Source of the DNA: Spirochaetia bacterium
GTDB taxonomy: Bacteria; Spirochaetota; Spirochaetia; Treponematales; Treponemataceae
NCBI GenBank assembly: GCA_022773305.1
Contig: JALFAW010000088.1
Span: 1 to 55,735 of the forward strand
Reading direction: 5' to 3'
DNA: 55,735 bases
The notes beneath the pieces were generated by a model that did no database searches, was not told the origin of the DNA, and was given only the letters and a program-made list of their open reading frames with translations. Shown one piece after another: positions 52,042-55,735 of this stretch (positions are counted from its first letter, which is position 1; each line of letters starts with the position of its first letter). The position numbers were made by a program, and so were the translations under genes.

Positions 52042-52265
52042 TCCCTAGGGCAAACGCATTATAAAATGATTAGTTGTAATATCTGGCTCCCGGTCGTAAT
52101 TCACAGGTCAAAAACGCGCAATAATGCGCTAGACGTTTTTTGGGGTATAGAAACTATTATAATGCCGCTCTCGCGGCAGCCCCAAAAAAAGTCTTTTTGC
52201 CCTGTGTCTCACTCCCTCGTGCCAACTTTTATGAAAATATTTTTTATAATGCGTTTGCCCTGGGA
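52042..52265. mobile_element. MITE-like non-coding element with about 20-bp TIRs
   Basis: AGGGCAAACGCATTATAAAA ... TTTTATAATGCGTTTGCCCT; nested stems GCCGC-TCTC-GCGGC and CAAAAACG..CGTTTTTTG. Confidence 0.7.
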
Positions 52266-52333
52266 TAACAAACTAGCATTATTGAATAATTATAAGCATA
52301 ATATTTTTTCTATCATGTTTTTCTTCAACATTT

Positions 52334-52439
52334 ATTTCAAAACTGTAACCTTTTTTACTCACTTTTATATTTTTTTATTTCAAAAGTGTAACTATTTTTT
52401 ATTTCTTTAAAAAAAGATTTATTTCAAAACTGTAACTAT
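52334..52439 (+). repeat. Left iteron cluster (3 copies)
   Basis: ATTTCAAAA(C/G)TGTAAC(C/T) at 52334-52350, 52377-52395, 52421-52439. Confidence 0.9.
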
Positions 52440-52618
52440 ATTAAACAAAAATCAACATCACTGAAACGGCTCTTCTTTTCATTTTCCAGCGTTTATTATG
52501 TAAATCAATAAATTACTCAAAAAAGTAAAAAAATCCTCTCAAAACAAAGATTTGAACGTTTTTTTTAAATATTAATTTTGATTAAATCGTTTAATCTCTG
52601 TTTATCTGACATTTATTG

Positions 52619-52649
52619 GTTTAACTATTATATTATTTAATAGTTTAAC
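52619..52649. promoter_or_regulatory. Imperfect dyad upstream of parA, candidate operator/centromere
   Basis: GTTTAACTATTATATTATTTAATAGTTTAAC within an AT-rich tract with further GTTTAA(C/T) repeats. Confidence 0.45.
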
Positions 52650-52719
52650 TTATTATTACTTTTTGTTTAACATCTGTTTAATAACTAATAAATAATTAAA
52701 GTATTTACTAGCCATTAAC

Positions 52720-52748
52720 TTGACATTTTATGATTAAATGGTTAAATA
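52720..52748 (+). promoter_or_regulatory. Candidate promoter for parA operon
   Basis: TTGACA (52720-52725), 17-bp spacer, TAAATA (52743-52748). Confidence 0.4.
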
Positions 52749-52782
52749 TGTATTAAACCTAAAAACAATCAAGGAGGCAAAC

Positions 52783-53526
52783 GTGAAATCTTATGCATTT
52801 GCTTTGCAAAAAGGCGGAACTGGAAAAACAAGCATCAGTGTATCACTTGCTGTTGAACTTGCTTCAAAAGGAAAAAAAGTTGTATACATCGACTGCGATC
52901 CTCAGGGAAATTCCAGTTCATGGCTTTTAAACAGTTTTGAACATGAATTGGCTGATATACTTTATGAAAAAGCGCAGGTTTTAGAATGTGTTTATAAATC
53001 AGATGTTGAAAATCTTTATGTAATTCCAACTTTTGGTGTCGGAGGTGAACTAAAAGTCTGGGCAAAAAAAGAAACATATCCTTTTATTTTCCAAAAAAAC
53101 ATTCTCCCTCAGCTTCAAGAACATTTTGACTATTGTATTTTTGATACATCACCTGCTTTTGATGAATTTGAAAAATCAGTTTTTATTGGTTGTGATGAAG
53201 TAGTTCCAGTTTTGAAATTGGATGAATTTTCAAAAGACGGATGGGAAATTTTTACAAAAAATCTTTCTCAAATTGACAAACAATATGGTGTACGTCCTAA
53301 ATATAAAAAAATCATTTTAAATCAGCAGGATAAACGTCTTTCAAATCAAGCTGCATATCTTGAAGCATATAATTCATCTGAAACTTCATTTGAATTTATT
53401 GTAATTCCAAAAGACCCTGCATTTGAAAAAAGTCAAAGTGCGCACACAACTATTCAGGATAAAAGAGTTCGTGCAAAAAAAGAAACTCTAGAATCTATAT
53501 CAAATTTAGCACAGAGGTTAATGTAA
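52783..53526 (+). CDS. parA: ParA-family partition ATPase
   Basis: AFALQKGGTGKTSISVSLAVELASKGKKVVYIDCDPQGNSSSWL deviant Walker A; AAGGAGG upstream of GTG 52783 (listed ORF starts earlier at 52738). Confidence 0.9.
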   Translation: MKSYAFALQKGGTGKTSISVSLAVELASKGKKVVYIDCDPQGNSSSWLLNSFEHELADILYEKAQVLECVYKSDVENLYVIPTFGVGGELKVWAKKETYPFIFQKNILPQLQEHFDYCIFDTSPAFDEFEKSVFIGCDEVVPVLKLDEFSKDGWEIFTKNLSQIDKQYGVRPKYKKIILNQQDKRLSNQAAYLEAYNSSETSFEFIVIPKDPAFEKSQSAHTTIQDKRVRAKKETLESISNLAQRLM

Positions 53527-53882
53527 TGGCAGTACACGAAAAAAACTTATCATTTGCTGAAGAACAAAAGTTGAAAATTGCGGAAAGCGTAAAAAATACT
53601 ACAAGTCTATCTGAAAGTGTAATTCCGGAAAAGAAAGTTGAAGATAACTTGTCTTTCAAAACTGTAACTATTCAATCTTCTGTATCACAGAATTCCAGAA
53701 AAAAAGATGTATTGATTGGAATTCATGTTACAAAAGAAGAACAAACAGAGCTTCGTCAAATGTTTTGCTCAAATGGTTTTTCTCTTGCTACTGCATATAG
53801 AGCAGCAATGACTTATTTGAGACAAGATATTAGTGATGGAAAAGCAATAATTACAAACAATGGTGAAATCTTAAGAAAATAA
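53526..53882 (+). CDS. Small partition/plasmid-associated protein, RHH-like C-terminus
   Basis: ATG overlaps parA stop (TAATG); C-terminal IGIHVTKEEQTELRQMFCSNGFSLATAYRAAMTYLRQ; contains an iteron in its coding sequence. Confidence 0.7.
   Translation: MAVHEKNLSFAEEQKLKIAESVKNTTSLSESVIPEKKVEDNLSFKTVTIQSSVSQNSRKKDVLIGIHVTKEEQTELRQMFCSNGFSLATAYRAAMTYLRQDISDGKAIITNNGEILRK
53654..53670 (+). repeat. Iteron copy inside a CDS
   Basis: TTTCAAAACTGTAACTA exact match to the flanking iterons. Confidence 0.9.
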
Positions 53883-54044
53883 AAAAATCCTTACAAACTT
53901 AAAAATAATGGATATTTTGAAGAAGACGACATATTTCTCGATGGATATCGTTTCAAGCCCGTAGAACCCCTTTTTTGAGCATTTGAGAGGACTTTTTCTT
54001 ATTACCAGAATTTTCAAAAGTTTTTCCTCATAAAGGAGGGTATA

Positions 54045-55034
54045 GTGAAAAAAAACAAAAAAGACCAGAAAAATGAAATAATCTCAGCAGATAATTCTGA
54101 TGCAGAATTATTCAATTTTGATTATAAGCCTGATATAAAACAGTCATTAGCTTATTTGCCAGCTCTTTTTACAACAGCTTCTTTACCTTTCAGAAATGTA
54201 AATAAAACTGTATTTGTACGAAAAGGCACAAAAGGAATTACATTAAAACTTACATCGCCTTTTAATGTACCTTATGGACGTTATGGAAGATTACTTTTAA
54301 GTGTTTTAACTACACATGCAGTAATTAATAAAGGAAAAGGTTCTGGACCTGTGTATATGGAATATGCAAAACTTAGCGATTTATTAAAAGAATTACAATT
54401 ACCAAAAAGTAGAGGACCTGAAATCAAAGAACAACTTGAATGCTTTTCAAACGCAGCATTTTCTTTTACACAAAAGGTTACAGAATTGAAAGCGGGATAT
54501 CTTTTTGAAGATTTATATGATGGAAATTATCCAAAACAAGATATACAAGTAACAACACATACTACCGGAAATATTCGTTTCACAGAAGGAGTTCAATATA
54601 AAGAAGCTGATGATGGAAGTGGTGATAAAAAAAGTTTTGCTTTTAAAATAGTTTTATCACCAGAGTTTGCAGCATTTTGTCAATCTCACGCAGTTCCTAT
54701 AAATTATACAGTTTACAAAAATATATCTTCTCCAATTGCAAAAGATATTTATGCTTGGCTTGTGTACAGAAATAATTCAATAACAGAACCGTTGTTTATT
54801 CCAAGACATCATCTTGTTGAACAATTTAATCCTGTAGATGATGCAAAAAACGAAAATCAGGAGAATGTAAGTTATTTTAGAATAATCGAATATATTAAAG
54901 AAATAAAAGAAAAGCATTATCCTGAATTAAAGGTAAGTTTTGATAAAACAGGGGAGGGGATTACTCTTTATAAAAGTAAACCTCCTGTTCTAGAAAAAGA
55001 TACAAGATATGCATTAATAACAACTGATATTTAA
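54045..55034 (+). CDS. Plasmid-type replication initiator (RepA, 'plasmid encoded RepA' family-like)
   Basis: GTG start after AAAGGAGGG; PYGRYGRLLLSVLTTHAVINKGKGSGPVYMEYAKLSDLLKELQL and SPIAKDIYAWLVYRNN patterns; flanked by iterons. Confidence 0.8.
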   Translation: MKKNKKDQKNEIISADNSDAELFNFDYKPDIKQSLAYLPALFTTASLPFRNVNKTVFVRKGTKGITLKLTSPFNVPYGRYGRLLLSVLTTHAVINKGKGSGPVYMEYAKLSDLLKELQLPKSRGPEIKEQLECFSNAAFSFTQKVTELKAGYLFEDLYDGNYPKQDIQVTTHTTGNIRFTEGVQYKEADDGSGDKKSFAFKIVLSPEFAAFCQSHAVPINYTVYKNISSPIAKDIYAWLVYRNNSITEPLFIPRHHLVEQFNPVDDAKNENQENVSYFRIIEYIKEIKEKHYPELKVSFDKTGEGITLYKSKPPVLEKDTRYALITTDI

Positions 55035-55078
55035 ATCTTAGAAAAAAAATAGTTACACTTTTGAAAGATTTTATTCAG

Positions 55079-55087
55079 TTATCCACA
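55079..55087 (+). promoter_or_regulatory. DnaA box
   Basis: TTATCCACA. Confidence 0.7.
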
Positions 55088-55280
55088 TATCCACAATCTC
55101 TATTAATTGTTTAAATATATTAATTGTTAATTAATTGTTTTTATAGAAGATATTTCAAAACTGTAATTATTTATTTCAAAACTGTAACCATAGAAAAATT
55201 TATAAGGTTTCTAAATCTATAAATAACATAAAAATAGGTCCTGAAAAACAGCATTTCAAAAGTGTAACTAAAAAAGTACG

Positions 55281-55304
55281 TTATCCACAAGAAAATGTGG
55301 ATAA
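55281..55304. promoter_or_regulatory. Inverted pair of DnaA boxes
   Basis: TTATCCACA-AGAAAA-TGTGGATAA between two iterons. Confidence 0.75.
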
Positions 55305-55567
55305 CTATTTCAAAAGTGTAACTATTTTAAGAATAAATTTAAGAATAAAAAACTCATAATCTGAATTTCTATAATACTTTAGTTCAGAAAAATTTGAATA
55401 TGATTTCGAATATTGGGAATCATATCAGAAAAAATATAAAAATAATAAAAAGAAGATAATGTTATTTCAAAACTGTAACTAAAAAAAAGCAAACAAACAG
55501 ATTTCCATTTCAAAACTGTAACTATTTATGTTTATTAAAAAATATGTTTTATTTCAAAAGTGTAACT

Positions 55568-55735
55568 AGGTTCAATTTCGAGTATTTGATTTACAAACCG
55601 TGGCAAGGATTGTAAGGGCTGGCGAAGCCAGTTCCGAAGCGGAGCGAAGGAATGAAGGTAGCACGAAGTGCGTACGTAACCCTGAAAAGCGCGAGTTTGC
55701 AATGCAAACTCGGGACGAGAAATGCATAGCATTTC
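55568..55735 (+). repeat. Dispersed modular hairpin repeat, copy R5 (truncated by window end)
   Basis: Left end and first modules identical to R1, then different modules: GCAC-GAA-GTGC, CGAGTTTGC-AAT-GCAAACTCG, GAAATGC-ATA-GCATTTC. Confidence 0.9.

Larger units (their letters stand above)
55050..55568 (+). repeat. Right iteron cluster (8 copies, first inverted)
   Basis: 55050-55066 (inverted), 55152-55170, 55173-55191, 55253-55270, 55307-55325, 55464-55481, 55507-55525, 55551-55568. Confidence 0.92.

Noticed and set aside
52334-55568. Iteron blocks as a CRISPR array
   Set aside because: Repeats are 17-19 bp, irregularly spaced (21 to about 1400 bp), one inverted, one in a CDS, no cas genes; they fit iterons instead.

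Overview
AT-rich spirochaete (Treponema-type) chromosomal window. Most of it is ordinary core genome, read largely on the minus strand. It includes a flgB-flgC-fliE-fliF-fliG-fliH-fliI-fliJ operon, cstA, hslV/hslU, two Xer-type recombinases, glpK, topA, dprA, the dcw cluster (mraZ-rsmH-ftsL-murF-ftsW-ftsQ-ftsA-ftsZ), two FlaA-like sheath proteins, fba, manA, deoD, nfeD/SPFH, a LacI-domain histidine kinase with a LuxR-type regulator, and cheA/cheW-cheR/cheX/cheY. A carbohydrate esterase/GH43 group follows. From recall, the order mraZ..ftsZ-xerD-dprA-topA-xerC-flgB..fliJ resembles Treponema pallidum, with insertions. Two unusual layers stand out. (1) At the right end (about 52.3-55.57 kb) sits a plasmid-type replication/partition cassette: ParA, a small RHH-like protein and a RepA-type initiator, with 12 copies of the iteron ATTTCAAAA(C/G)TGTAACTA. 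One iteron copy lies inside a coding sequence, and three perfect DnaA boxes lie among the iterons. The cassette abuts two different repeat elements. (2) Dispersed, relatively GC-rich intergenic repeats are built from interchangeable mini-hairpins, many with GNA triloops (GCGAAGC) or GNNA loops (GCGATAGC/GCGTTAGC). They have conserved outer sequence and swapped inner modules, and several are inserted inside essential operons (fliE/fliF, ftsA/ftsZ, mraZ/rsmH). A separate TIR/MITE-like family and a six-hairpin array near 49.2-49.43 kb are also present. All calls come from reading the sequence and supplied translations; no database searches were run.
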